A DNA stretch of 62,809 nucleotides, from positions 19,622 through 82,430 of the forward strand of contig NZ_CQAZ01000023.1 of assembly GCF_001152565.1 (NCBI RefSeq). Reading direction: 5' to 3'. The position numbers were made by a program, and so were the translations under genes. Origin of the DNA: Yersinia pekkanenii. Its GTDB lineage: Bacteria; Pseudomonadota; Gammaproteobacteria; Enterobacterales; Enterobacteriaceae. The notes beneath the pieces are model-generated. The model ran no database searches. It was given only the letters and a program-made list of their open reading frames with translations, and was not told the DNA's origin. This document shows, one piece after another, positions 8,816-18,888 of this stretch; the stretch's first letter is position 1, and every line of letters starts with the position of its first letter.

Positions 8816-8897
8816 CTTTGACTCGAATGTGGGTTTTGCGATATCAATGTAGGCATTGAAACCTTTGCCAGACTGACCTAATTCATACAGGATTTAA

Positions 8898-10262
<1,365 letters not shown>

Positions 10263-10279
10263 TAATGAGTTGGATATTG

Positions 10280-10316
10280 TACGGTTGACATAAATTGCTA
10301 CGGTTGACATAAATTG
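10280..10316 (+). repeat. Tandem 18-bp direct repeat after argG
   Basis: TACGGTTGACATAAATTG occurs at 10280-10297 and again at 10299-10316, separated by one base. Each copy contains TTGACA. It may be a replication-slippage duplication; no function is evident. Confidence 0.8.
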
Positions 10317-10347
10317 AGGCATCAACTGACCTCTGATACCTCAACCC

Positions 10348-10378
10348 CCTGGGAGGCCATAATCAATTGGCCCCCAGG
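10348..10378 (+). terminator. Hairpin terminator downstream of argG
   Basis: CCTGGG-A-GGCC and GGCC-C-CCAGG form a GC-rich stem with one mismatch and a 10-nt loop, followed by TTTCTC. It lies 85 bp after argG and 62 bp before the end of the converging tssE, so it probably ends argG transcription. Confidence 0.6.
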
Positions 10379-10439
10379 TTTCTCGAGCTTACGCCCATAC
10401 CGCCAACTCCTCATACGGCTAATCCTGGTCAAAACCCGA

Positions 10440-10919
10440 CTATCGTGGCCGTAGTTCCGCCTGGTTGGTTTCAACGTCATAAGCACCTTCAATGCAAAGG
10501 TTGATAGGATACGGATCCCACATAATCAACCCTCCAATCTCAAACTGAACAATACCCTTTCTGGCATTATGCATTTGGCTGACCACCAGCGATTCAGCAA
10601 TGACTCGAGGCTCAAAACGGATAATAGCCTCGCGGATAATTCGCTCAATGGTCGTCCAACCATGGGGAGTTGCATGTCTCCCCACCAAGGGGGCAATACC
10701 ATAATTTAATACCGACTTTGCGACCCATTGATGGCGCTGTTCATCAAGCCGGTCATCGATATTGGTATTATTTAATATCTCGCCAATATTCTGCTGTACC
10801 AGTTTTCGCATAGTACGCGAGTCATAAAAGAACTTATCATGCGGCTCTAATCGCTTTTTAGGTTCATCATCGAGTAAGCGTTCTAATAGTGCGGGCAAAA
10901 ACTGTCTCTTCTTTTCCAT
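10440..10919 (-). CDS. tssE: T6SS baseplate protein TssE (gp25-like)
   Basis: TssE is the wedge protein of the T6SS baseplate, homologous to phage T4 gp25, and helps start sheath assembly. The 159-residue product shows the gp25 core: DPLLERL-like start (ALLERLLDDEP), VQQNIGEILNN near the middle, NYGIAPLVG, and an ERIIREAIIRFEPRV segment with the conserved basic/acidic pattern. It is the last gene of the minus-strand T6SS arm; its ATG overlaps the tagJ stop (TAATG), so the two are translationally coupled. Confidence 0.9.
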   Translation of the reverse strand: MEKKRQFLPALLERLLDDEPKKRLEPHDKFFYDSRTMRKLVQQNIGEILNNTNIDDRLDEQRHQWVAKSVLNYGIAPLVGRHATPHGWTTIERIIREAIIRFEPRVIAESLVVSQMHNARKGIVQFEIGGLIMWDPYPINLCIEGAYDVETNQAELRPR

Positions 10920-11725
10920 TACCTAACCTGTTCGTCAAACCTAAATTCTTCAACATCAAACAATGCATACTCAGTTTGGTCCGTAATAAACATCTTCCGT
11001 CCAGAGCCAATATAAAGCGAATCTGCCGGTTGATCCCATTCTGTTTTCAGGCCGAGCTTAGTGTCATTATCGGCATCGGTTCCTAATGGGTAACGCGCCG
11101 GTATGTAGCCGTACCATACTTTATTATTCACAGTAAGTTGTGCCGGTGCCCAGACCAGATCGGTAATATTGGTCGGTTTGGAAACCTTCATTAACTGCAC
11201 ATCAGCAAAAGGAACCCAGCGGTAACCACCTGCGCTGATAAATTCACACACCGGCCCGATCCGCCCATCGCTATCGGCAATCCAAGAGAACGATGTTGCT
11301 GAACTACTTTCACCTGCACTTTCAGGCGCTTGTGATAATGCTTGCTGACGGAACTCTTCACTTTGTGGGTAATCACCCTGGTGCAAACATTGGTTCGCTT
11401 GCTGCATCAATGCGACCCATTCAGGCAAAGCGTTACCCAAAGTACCTGGGCCACGTTTCCCTGCCAAAACTTCCTCACGCAACCTTTCACTCAATACCAG
11501 GTTCTTATAAAGCTCAGCCTGTTTGGTCATGTCTGGTGCAATCTGGGTCAATGTTTCAAGCTGCAATAGCGCTTTTTGCCATAATCCGCCAAGGCAATAG
11601 AGCTTGAATAATAACTCACGCGCATCGGTATCTGTTGGTTTCGCTTTTAGTTTAGCAATCACTTCTGACTGTATTTCAGTTAACGAACTGCTTTTTAATA
11701 ATTCAGTTAAGTTTGTTGTATTCAT
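10919..11725 (-). CDS. tagJ: T6SS accessory protein TagJ (ImpE/SciE family)
   Basis: A 268-residue ImpE/SciE-type protein. TagJ binds the N-terminus of TssB and is thought to help sheath recycling by ClpV. The N-terminal third is helical and TPR-like (ARELLFKLYCLGGLWQKALL). The C-terminal half carries the family's characteristic segments FSWIADSDGRIGPVCEFI, GGYRWVPFADV and VWAPAQLTVN. Its presence next to tssE fits the T6SS class with TagJ. It starts 20 bp after the unknown gene and overlaps tssE by one base. Confidence 0.88.
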   Translation of the reverse strand: MNTTNLTELLKSSSLTEIQSEVIAKLKAKPTDTDARELLFKLYCLGGLWQKALLQLETLTQIAPDMTKQAELYKNLVLSERLREEVLAGKRGPGTLGNALPEWVALMQQANQCLHQGDYPQSEEFRQQALSQAPESAGESSSATSFSWIADSDGRIGPVCEFISAGGYRWVPFADVQLMKVSKPTNITDLVWAPAQLTVNNKVWYGYIPARYPLGTDADNDTKLGLKTEWDQPADSLYIGSGRKMFITDQTEYALFDVEEFRFDEQVR

Positions 11726-11745
11726 TATTATATCCGCATTAAAAT

Positions 11746-12246
11746 TTATAAATGGCTATCTAGCCCTAACTTGTGGAGTTCCTGGAATACCAGCGCAGGT
11801 ACACTGTTTTTTTCTTTTGTTATGATATGCTCCGGTGCCAGTACTTTTAACAAATCTACCTTTTCCTCGTGATGGGATGTTTCCAGGTAATCAATTACGC
11901 TTAATTCCTTGGTGACTCTATCGATAAGCCCACCAGAATCTAAAATACATTCTGTTAGCGTTTTATCCTTTACGCATTCCCTTATATTCTCTAGAAAACC
12001 GTCATTAGCAGGCAATTTTGTCGCCTGCTGTTGATCCTTTTCTGAAAACTCTCGGCCTTGCTCGCCCCACATTAGGAATCGTTTATATTCCAGCTCCAGG
12101 CGTTTCAGGATATCCGGTTCCTGCTGATCGTAAGCATGCACCTCACTAATGTCATCGAAATAAGAGATGTAATGACCACCATGTAACAGGATATCTTCGA
12201 TTTCCGGCAGATCGGCAGTATTGTGGGTCGTGGATGGTTCCAACAT
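11746..12246 (-). CDS. Unknown protein encoded between PAAR and tagJ
   Basis: I do not recognise this 166-residue protein. It is soluble, acidic and mostly helical in appearance, with no signal peptide, membrane segment or enzyme motif that I can see. The ATG at 12246 lies 7 bp after the PAAR stop with GGGGG upstream. Reading frames overlap: the same frame stays open back to 12318, inside the PAAR gene. So an ancestral PAAR protein with a C-terminal extension, now split by a frameshift, is possible. Position directly after vgrG and PAAR is where T6SS effectors, adaptors or immunity proteins are usually encoded. A function cannot be chosen from sequence alone. Confidence 0.6.
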   Translation of the reverse strand: MLEPSTTHNTADLPEIEDILLHGGHYISYFDDISEVHAYDQQEPDILKRLELEYKRFLMWGEQGREFSEKDQQQATKLPANDGFLENIRECVKDKTLTECILDSGGLIDRVTKELSVIDYLETSHHEEKVDLLKVLAPEHIITKEKNSVPALVFQELHKLGLDSHL

Positions 12247-12253
12247 TAACCGA

Positions 12254-12514
12254 TTAACCCCCGATAAAGACGTTGGATGATCCGCAGACAATTGCGGCAC
12301 CGTCGCCGGCCACATCACCCGCCCGGGCTACCGGGAGGTTATTGATAAATACGGTTCCAGAACCGGTGACCACCGAGGTCATTCCGACCAACGAGGATGA
12401 TGCGGCACTTCCACCCGCAACAGCGCCGGGAATGGAATTAATGAACACATTGAGTGAACCACTGCATATTGCACCACAACTGGTGGCATCTCCTTTCCTT
12501 GCTGCAGGTAACAT
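12254..12514 (-). CDS. PAAR-domain spike-tip protein
   Basis: An 86-residue single-domain PAAR protein that would cap the VgrG trimer and sharpen the T6SS spike. The sequence shows the repeated pattern of the family: LPAARKGDATSCGA at the start, VFINSIPGAV, then VFINNLPVARAGDVAGDG and VFIGG at the end, with Cys residues available for metal binding; His is scarce compared with classical PAAR. It lies 116 bp after vgrG on the same strand. It has no toxin extension in frame. The gene after it overlaps in another frame. Confidence 0.88.
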   Translation of the reverse strand: MLPAARKGDATSCGAICSGSLNVFINSIPGAVAGGSAASSSLVGMTSVVTGSGTVFINNLPVARAGDVAGDGAAIVCGSSNVFIGG

Positions 12515-12630
12515 TTTTTCATCTCACTTAATTATATTTTCGGTCAAAGAAACAACGTTCTCAGCATATCGGCTTCCCATAATTGCTCATGTTCACACCC
12601 TATATGCTGAGCACCTTTTATCTTTCAGAA

Positions 12631-14952
12631 TCAAGGTGGAGGAGTCTGTACATCTGTCGCGGTCGGCGTTGGCGTCTCTGTCTCAGTCGGCGTTGGCGTC
12701 TCTGTCTCGGTCGGCGTTGGCGTCTCTGTCTCGGTCGGCGTTGGCGTCTCTGTCTCGGTTGGCGGATCAATTGTCGGTACTGGTGGATCAATCGTCGGTA
12801 CTGGTGGATCAATCGGCACTAGCGGCAATGGTGGTAACGGTAGTGGTAACCCAATTCCACCACCCAATAATGCCAGCCCCGCAAGGCTCGAAAGAGCCGC
12901 TAACCCCCCACCTGCGCCGCCACCCTTCTTACCGCAACAATCGTCAGAGTTGAGGTGAATCTCTCCCCCCTGAATAATGACTTTCTTTTTACCTATAATT
13001 TTGATGGTATCGGCACTGAGCACCAGCTCACCACCCGCACCGATCGCTACAGCGCCACCCGCAACCAGTGTTGCTGCACCACCCGCGGCAACCTGATGGG
13101 CCCCGCCGACAGAAAGGGCATTGTAGCCCCCGACGTTAGTCAGGTTAGCGCCGCCCACGTTAGTCGCATTGGCTAAAGCCACGTTCAATGCATGGGTCGC
13201 CCCCACCACCACACTACGTGCCAACCCCACTTGTATCGAGGAGGCTAAAGCGATGGATTGAGCGGCAGCACCGAGCACCGTTGATGTCGAGTTAGCGCCC
13301 ACAATAACACTGCGATTAGCACCCACACTGAGATCGGCATTGGCACCGATGATTTGCGTTTCATCGTTTTTCGTCAGACGCGCCATATCGCGCTCAGCCT
13401 GCTCCCAATATTGCTCCAGGCCCGGTTTATCCTCAAAACGTACACCGTTATAGTTAGTCAGCCCGCCACCAATAGAGCGGCTGACCATACCACTTTGTGT
13501 CGCATTGGCCGGTAAATCCCAAGGTGGGCGGGTCACGTTATTGTAGAGGCTACCACTGACTAACGGACGATCCGGATCACCGTTAATACAGTCGACCAGC
13601 ACTTCCTGACCAATACGCGGAATATAAATCCCACCAAAACTGTTGCCTGCCCAAGCCTGGCTAACCCGTAGCCAGCACGAATCTGACTCTGAGTTTTTGC
13701 CATAACGGTCCCAGACAAATCGTACTTTTACCCGGCCATATTCATCAGTCCAAACCTCTTCACCTGGAGGCCCCACTACCATGGCATTCTGTGGCCCGCT
13801 GGTTTTTGGCTTGGGTGTTAGCTGTGGGTGACGATAGATCTTGGTGGTCGGCTGAACCGTAAAGGTGGTTTCATAACGAAACTCATCCCCGTGAGAGAGC
13901 TGCTCAACCTCGGTCACTGACAAACGGCTGGAAATAACCATGTATTCACGGTTAGCTTTATCAACCGGGAAACCTTGCAGTTCAAAGTTAGCACCGCAAA
14001 CGATGCCACGAACTGCACCGGAACCGGTCGCTCGTGAACCCAAGGCTCCACGTTCTTCGATACGTACCCGCGCGAGGTGTTCACCGATGTCCGGCTGATC
14101 ATAATCCCCAGGCCATTGATAGATCTCAAGATCATTAAAACTGGTTTTACGCGGCTTGCTGTCCATGGTCAAAATGTCAGCACGCGACTTGGTAAAATCA
14201 TAATCGTTATAGACCCAACGCCCTGTGGTCAGGGCTTCCTGAGTCTGGAATTGGGTAATGTACTCTTCCCCGGCCTTTGGCTGATCCGAGAGATACTCAA
14301 TGGTATGGTAGGCTGCACTGAAATAGCGTTTATGCGCACCGACATGATCAACTAAAATTAATTTTTGTTTATGATCATCATGTTCAAAGAACCAGTAAAT
14401 GCCCCACTCTTCCATCAAACGCTGGAGGAAGTTAAAGTCGGTTTCACCGTACTGCACCTGAAAATCGAGGTTCGGGTAAGTGGTTGCCAGCCGTTTTTCA
14501 AACGGGAAATTATAGTCGCCTAACACTTCATCAATAATATCGACTACATTCTTGTTCTGAAAAATCTTAAAATCAGAGGTTAAATTAGTCAGATAGAACC
14601 AAGGCCGAATAACAATTTCAAATATCGCCTGATTCGCATCACGACCAATAAACCTGGCTTTCTCTACCAGACCAGAAATTTCACGTGTGCCTTTACCAAC
14701 ACCAGTAACATCATCAAGGCCATTGCCATCCAGTTCCATTTCAATCGTCATCTCTTTACCAATTAAGGCTTTGAGATCGATATTGGAGGCCGTTTGCCAA
14801 GGAATAGATGGATTAGCCGGGGTTTTTGCCGTAACGGTATATGAATACAAAGTCGAAAAGGCTTCTTCACCTTCCAACTTTGACAGTACCAGCGCAGGCT
14901 CACCCAATAAATAAGGCATAACCCGACTGCTCAACTTTATTGTCCTTGACAT
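12631..14952 (-). CDS. vgrG: T6SS spike protein VgrG (TssI) with Thr/Pro repeat tail
   Basis: A 773-residue VgrG. The gp27-like base occupies about residues 1-370 (PALVLSKLEGEEAFSTLYSY near the start, ERLATTYPNLDFQVQYGETD). The gp5 OB fold (about 385-480) contains GPPGEEVWTDEYGRVKVRFV and RVSQAWAGNSFGGIYIPRIG. A repetitive VGA/VGG-rich needle follows (about 530-660). The tail is unusual: a Gly/Leu stretch, then PLPPLPLVPIDPPVPTID and four copies of TETETPTP before the stop. This tail has no known enzyme fold; it could be an adaptor-binding or flexible linker region. It heads a vgrG-PAAR-unknown-tagJ-tssE run. Confidence 0.95.
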   Translation of the reverse strand: MSRTIKLSSRVMPYLLGEPALVLSKLEGEEAFSTLYSYTVTAKTPANPSIPWQTASNIDLKALIGKEMTIEMELDGNGLDDVTGVGKGTREISGLVEKARFIGRDANQAIFEIVIRPWFYLTNLTSDFKIFQNKNVVDIIDEVLGDYNFPFEKRLATTYPNLDFQVQYGETDFNFLQRLMEEWGIYWFFEHDDHKQKLILVDHVGAHKRYFSAAYHTIEYLSDQPKAGEEYITQFQTQEALTTGRWVYNDYDFTKSRADILTMDSKPRKTSFNDLEIYQWPGDYDQPDIGEHLARVRIEERGALGSRATGSGAVRGIVCGANFELQGFPVDKANREYMVISSRLSVTEVEQLSHGDEFRYETTFTVQPTTKIYRHPQLTPKPKTSGPQNAMVVGPPGEEVWTDEYGRVKVRFVWDRYGKNSESDSCWLRVSQAWAGNSFGGIYIPRIGQEVLVDCINGDPDRPLVSGSLYNNVTRPPWDLPANATQSGMVSRSIGGGLTNYNGVRFEDKPGLEQYWEQAERDMARLTKNDETQIIGANADLSVGANRSVIVGANSTSTVLGAAAQSIALASSIQVGLARSVVVGATHALNVALANATNVGGANLTNVGGYNALSVGGAHQVAAGGAATLVAGGAVAIGAGGELVLSADTIKIIGKKKVIIQGGEIHLNSDDCCGKKGGGAGGGLAALSSLAGLALLGGGIGLPLPLPPLPLVPIDPPVPTIDPPVPTIDPPTETETPTPTETETPTPTETETPTPTETETPTPTATDVQTPPP
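12665..12760 (-). repeat. 24-bp minisatellite, four copies, in the vgrG 3' end
   Basis: Four near-identical 24-bp units (12665-12688, 12689-12712, 12713-12736, 12737-12760) encode TETETPTP. A neighbouring 21-bp repeat (12764-12805, partly continued) encodes the PPVPTID units. Both unit lengths are multiples of three, so gain or loss of copies keeps the VgrG frame; the repeat leaves all other frames open too, producing spurious ORFs on both strands. Confidence 0.95.
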
Positions 14953-15037
14953 ATTAATACCTAATATCTGGTTAATATCGCAAAGTGCTAATTACACTCT
15001 TAATTGTCTGTTCATAATGACGAGTCTGTTTATTCCA

Positions 15038-18000
15038 TTATCTGTCCATACCTGCATTGCCTCCAAAGTCGTTAGTTGCACTCGGACATTGGAAGCCTCT
15101 GAGTAGCTCACTAATACTTTCATTACCGTAAGTTAAACCTGTCACTTCCAGCTCCACGCGGTCTTTACCCATTAAATAGGTCAAGAGTTGCTTGCCATTA
15201 GCATCTTGTTCTACTTCATCTGCCTTATCAGCCCACTTTAGTAGCGCCCAAGGACCGCGTAGAATAATGTCAGGCATCGCCGATGCTTGTTGGCGCTGAG
15301 CAGTTAAACTCACCATTGTCCCTTGGCGTACACCCGGCCATTTGAAGAAAGATGGTGTCACTGGGCCATGGGAATAACGCACAATATTCCCGTCAAAGTT
15401 CATAATAAGTTGCGTAATCGAGGGGGATAAATAACGCACTGATACAGAGAAATCTACTGCCATTTTTCTGCCTTCACTCGCATTAAACAATGCATCCCTG
15501 ATAACCGCAGCCTGTTCAAAGAATTCCAGACCCTCACTGCTTGCGCTGCCCTTATAACGCCAAGGTGTCGCAATAGTATCGACTTTACTTTCTAAGTTTT
15601 TCTTAAAGTAATTATCCACCGTGCCACCCGCGCCAAAGAAACGCTCAAAATCATTCAAACTGACAACCTTCTCACTGTCAGCGAAGGGATAGCGCCCCTG
15701 TAATGTATTGCGGCATATCTGTCCTACTCCCATATCGATCGCATTGGCGGTATGAGCAATCACTTTATTTTCAAATGTCTGCGATGAGCCGGTTAATAAC
15801 GGCGCAATAATATTACTAAACGGATCTGGCCACGTTTGCGACTCGACCGCAATACGTTCTCCTCCATTAGAAATCGGAGGAATATCGCCATATTCAAAAG
15901 CACTGTTAAATACCACCAGACGGGTATATTGATCGTTTAACGCGCCGACGACCCGGCTCATCTGTGTCCCTTGAAGAATAGAAAGGTTACTGTCGCCACC
16001 GTCATCACGCTGTTCGCCATTGACAAATGCCCGCAAGGCGTCAAAGCGGCTATCAACAAATTTCTGAACCAGCTTATTCTCACGAAATGCGATTTTTTCC
16101 TGCACTTTTTTAGCCTGGTTAATTAAATTGCCTTGATTTCTTATCGTGATATCGTCAAGCAGTGCTTTCTCTGCGGCCTTCTCCACCAGTGTCGTTTCTT
16201 TCACCGCTTGCTTTGCCAAATTGAGCAAAGGTGAGTTTTCTGATACCAATGTTCGCAACAGCGCAATATCCAGAGACAGCCCTTCTGCATTCTCTCCACT
16301 GTCAGCATCAACAGAAATCAGGCGCACACTGGAGAGAAAGCGTTTCCAGTAATCGGTATATTCTTTCAAATACGCAGTCAGTACCTCTTGTTGTAGCGCC
16401 AGAGGATCAAATGAGGAGGAAAGCGGCTGCGCCATCACCCAACGGTCCTCTTGCTGAAGCTGTATCAGCAATGGCGTAAGCTTTTTTTTAACCACCTGAT
16501 GATAACCCGCGTGGGTATACAACCCTGGGATCCCTCCATGCAGTAACTCATCATCTGACAAGGTGAAAACCTGTGTTGCATTTTCACCCACCATGTTACG
16601 CAATGTCAGGTTGGCCGGAGCTTCTGCCTGCAAACGAGATTGAACACGGCCCCACAATCTGGCGGTAACGGTTTGCTCCGCCAGCATTGCCCGGGCCTGC
16701 TTGATCAGCTCGCTATCCGCTGGCTGCCCATACTTTTGCCACTCTTTTTGCGTAAACAGCCTCTTCAGATGAGAGGTAAAAATATCCTTTTCTTCATATG
16801 GCTCGATTTTTCCGCTTTTCTGCCAGGCTTGAGCGAGGTGATCGACTACATAATTTTGATCGAAATCACCCTCGCCGGTGAGCATCAAATAGAGTTTCAG
16901 CTCTGCATATACCGCGACGGGATCCGCCGCATTAATCGCATTCTTTAATGCGACTTGTGCCTCACGTTCAACCATCGGAAGTAGATGTTTTTGCAAGAAG
17001 AACTGGTACAAACTATTCGCACTCTGAGAAATAGCGCCACCGGTGTATAAGCCGTAACGCCAGTCAAGATCCGGGTTGCCCACGTCCAGAGTGCCATACT
17101 CAGGTAACTGCTGAGTGGCGTTCAACAATGTAGGTAACATCTGCTCATTGCTGGTTTTAACATAACTATTAACCGTGCTTTCTAAATGTTGGAGCTTGGT
17201 CCCTACCGCCTGTAAATACCCTTCGTTATGCTGGAAACTGATGAGGAACGACCACACCAGCCACACCGCCAGCCCGATACAGGCAACATGTCCTAGCAGG
17301 TTCTGGAAGCGGTATTTGGATTGCACTTTGAGGTTATAGCTAACCAAATCCCCATCTTTGGTGATCACGTCACGGAACAACTGCTTGAGGAAATATTGTT
17401 TTCCATAAGCAGCTTCGCTAATCACCTGATTATCTTCATCGCTTCGCTGAGAAATAGAGGCCGGAGATGCAGGTTTGGTGTGGCTGATAACATTGCGCCA
17501 CTTCTGGATCAGCGTGCTGTTATTTAACAGTCCAATATTCACCGGCTGGCAACTGCTGACAAAATAGATCCCGCGCAATGTGGTATGGAACTTTGTTTCA
17601 TCAAAACGTGAGGCGAAGAAAACATTTTGCAAGACTTCAGTGACCCGCTGGGACAACATTCTGAAATCCTGAGGTAACGCGTACATGCCTTTGCGATCAG
17701 TAACTGAATACTCTTCCTGCTGGCGGACATGCATGTTGTTACTGATACGGTTCTCAAGTAGCGCTAACTCACTGCTAATACGTTGCTCAAGCGCCATATC
17801 TGCACGCCCTTTCTCCTCGGTATAAGGGAAAGTAACACCCCAGATTTGTTCGCGATCTTCGGCCGTTAAATTGCGGAAATACTCATCAAAACCAGATAAC
17901 TGATCCAGTTTCGTTACCATTACATACACCGGGAAACGGACACCGAGTGCACCACGCACCTCATCTAACCGTGTACGCAGGGTTGCTGACAGGCTCAGTA

Positions 18001-18880
18001 GCTCAGCTTTGCTTTTACCCAGAATGTCGGTGACCGAAATAGCCACGATGACACCATTAACGGCTTTGACCGGACGATACTTTTTAAGCGCCTTTAATAT
18101 GCCATTCCACTCAGTTTGGTGCGTTTTGCCGTCATCAATGTATTTGCCAGCCGTATCTAAAAACAGCGCATCATTAGAGAACAAACATTCACAATGCTGA
18201 GTAGACACATTTTCTTTGCCTATACGATTCAACTGCTCTGGTAACGGAAAATCTTGTCCTGAGGAGAGGATCAGCGAGGTTTTCCCGGCACTCTTCGTCC
18301 CCAGCACCATGAACCAAGGCAGTTCGGCACGCCAACGACCAGAAACAAAAAAACGTTTCCAGAATGGAATACCGCTGTGAATACGGCGCACATAATTTAT
18401 GCCATTACGAATAATTGCATTGATTTCAGAAAGGTCAGGTTCGAGTTCAGCTTGGACTTTCTTCGGGTTAATAAAGTTATCCAGTAGCGCAGGATTGAGC
18501 GCTAAAGCCCGCATAAAATGCCACACACCATAAAGAATAGTGATAAAGGCGATAAACGCGATAATTGCGCCACGGCGCAGCGGATCTTCCAGCGGATGGC
18601 TATCCCCGATTAATATAAAAGGTGCGATGACCCATACTGCGGCACAAGCGACCACGGCCACGAGAACAAAGCGCGGCACGTTGAACCACAACCCCAAAAA
18701 TAGGGCCAGCGCCAGTAGCAAGAAAATAATTCTGGGTTCGTAACCTTCAAGAGGCCGCGCCTCGCCAAATCCGAAGATTGGCCCCAGAAACCATATCGCG
18801 GCAGCCAGCAACATGAAGCAGCCAACCAGCAATATTCGTTTCATGGCCCAGCCAGAAAAAAATCGATTCAAATAAGACAT
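15038..18880 (-). CDS. tssM: T6SS inner-membrane protein TssM (IcmF)
   Basis: TssM spans the envelope between TssL and the TssJ lipoprotein in the T6SS trans-envelope complex. The 1280-residue protein has N-terminal membrane segments (about residues 15-100). An NTPase domain carries an intact Walker A (GTKSAGKTSLI) and a Walker B-like LFLDTAGKY, so this TssM may bind nucleotide. Another membrane helix (about 445-465, ACIGLAVWLVWSFLI) precedes a long periplasmic region that ends in the IcmF C-terminal domain. I chose ATG 18880 over an upstream TTG at 18892; it lies 8 bp after the tssL stop. Length is normal for the family. Confidence 0.95.
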   Translation of the reverse strand: MSYLNRFFSGWAMKRILLVGCFMLLAAAIWFLGPIFGFGEARPLEGYEPRIIFLLLALALFLGLWFNVPRFVLVAVVACAAVWVIAPFILIGDSHPLEDPLRRGAIIAFIAFITILYGVWHFMRALALNPALLDNFINPKKVQAELEPDLSEINAIIRNGINYVRRIHSGIPFWKRFFVSGRWRAELPWFMVLGTKSAGKTSLILSSGQDFPLPEQLNRIGKENVSTQHCECLFSNDALFLDTAGKYIDDGKTHQTEWNGILKALKKYRPVKAVNGVIVAISVTDILGKSKAELLSLSATLRTRLDEVRGALGVRFPVYVMVTKLDQLSGFDEYFRNLTAEDREQIWGVTFPYTEEKGRADMALEQRISSELALLENRISNNMHVRQQEEYSVTDRKGMYALPQDFRMLSQRVTEVLQNVFFASRFDETKFHTTLRGIYFVSSCQPVNIGLLNNSTLIQKWRNVISHTKPASPASISQRSDEDNQVISEAAYGKQYFLKQLFRDVITKDGDLVSYNLKVQSKYRFQNLLGHVACIGLAVWLVWSFLISFQHNEGYLQAVGTKLQHLESTVNSYVKTSNEQMLPTLLNATQQLPEYGTLDVGNPDLDWRYGLYTGGAISQSANSLYQFFLQKHLLPMVEREAQVALKNAINAADPVAVYAELKLYLMLTGEGDFDQNYVVDHLAQAWQKSGKIEPYEEKDIFTSHLKRLFTQKEWQKYGQPADSELIKQARAMLAEQTVTARLWGRVQSRLQAEAPANLTLRNMVGENATQVFTLSDDELLHGGIPGLYTHAGYHQVVKKKLTPLLIQLQQEDRWVMAQPLSSSFDPLALQQEVLTAYLKEYTDYWKRFLSSVRLISVDADSGENAEGLSLDIALLRTLVSENSPLLNLAKQAVKETTLVEKAAEKALLDDITIRNQGNLINQAKKVQEKIAFRENKLVQKFVDSRFDALRAFVNGEQRDDGGDSNLSILQGTQMSRVVGALNDQYTRLVVFNSAFEYGDIPPISNGGERIAVESQTWPDPFSNIIAPLLTGSSQTFENKVIAHTANAIDMGVGQICRNTLQGRYPFADSEKVVSLNDFERFFGAGGTVDNYFKKNLESKVDTIATPWRYKGSASSEGLEFFEQAAVIRDALFNASEGRKMAVDFSVSVRYLSPSITQLIMNFDGNIVRYSHGPVTPSFFKWPGVRQGTMVSLTAQRQQASAMPDIILRGPWALLKWADKADEVEQDANGKQLLTYLMGKDRVELEVTGLTYGNESISELLRGFQCPSATNDFGGNAGMDR

Positions 18881-18888
18881 TCTATATC

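Noticed and set aside
12273-12953. Long plus-strand frame opposite vgrG and PAAR
   Set aside because: It exists because the 24-bp and 21-bp repeats and GC-rich vgrG keep the antisense frame open; no start signal or family.
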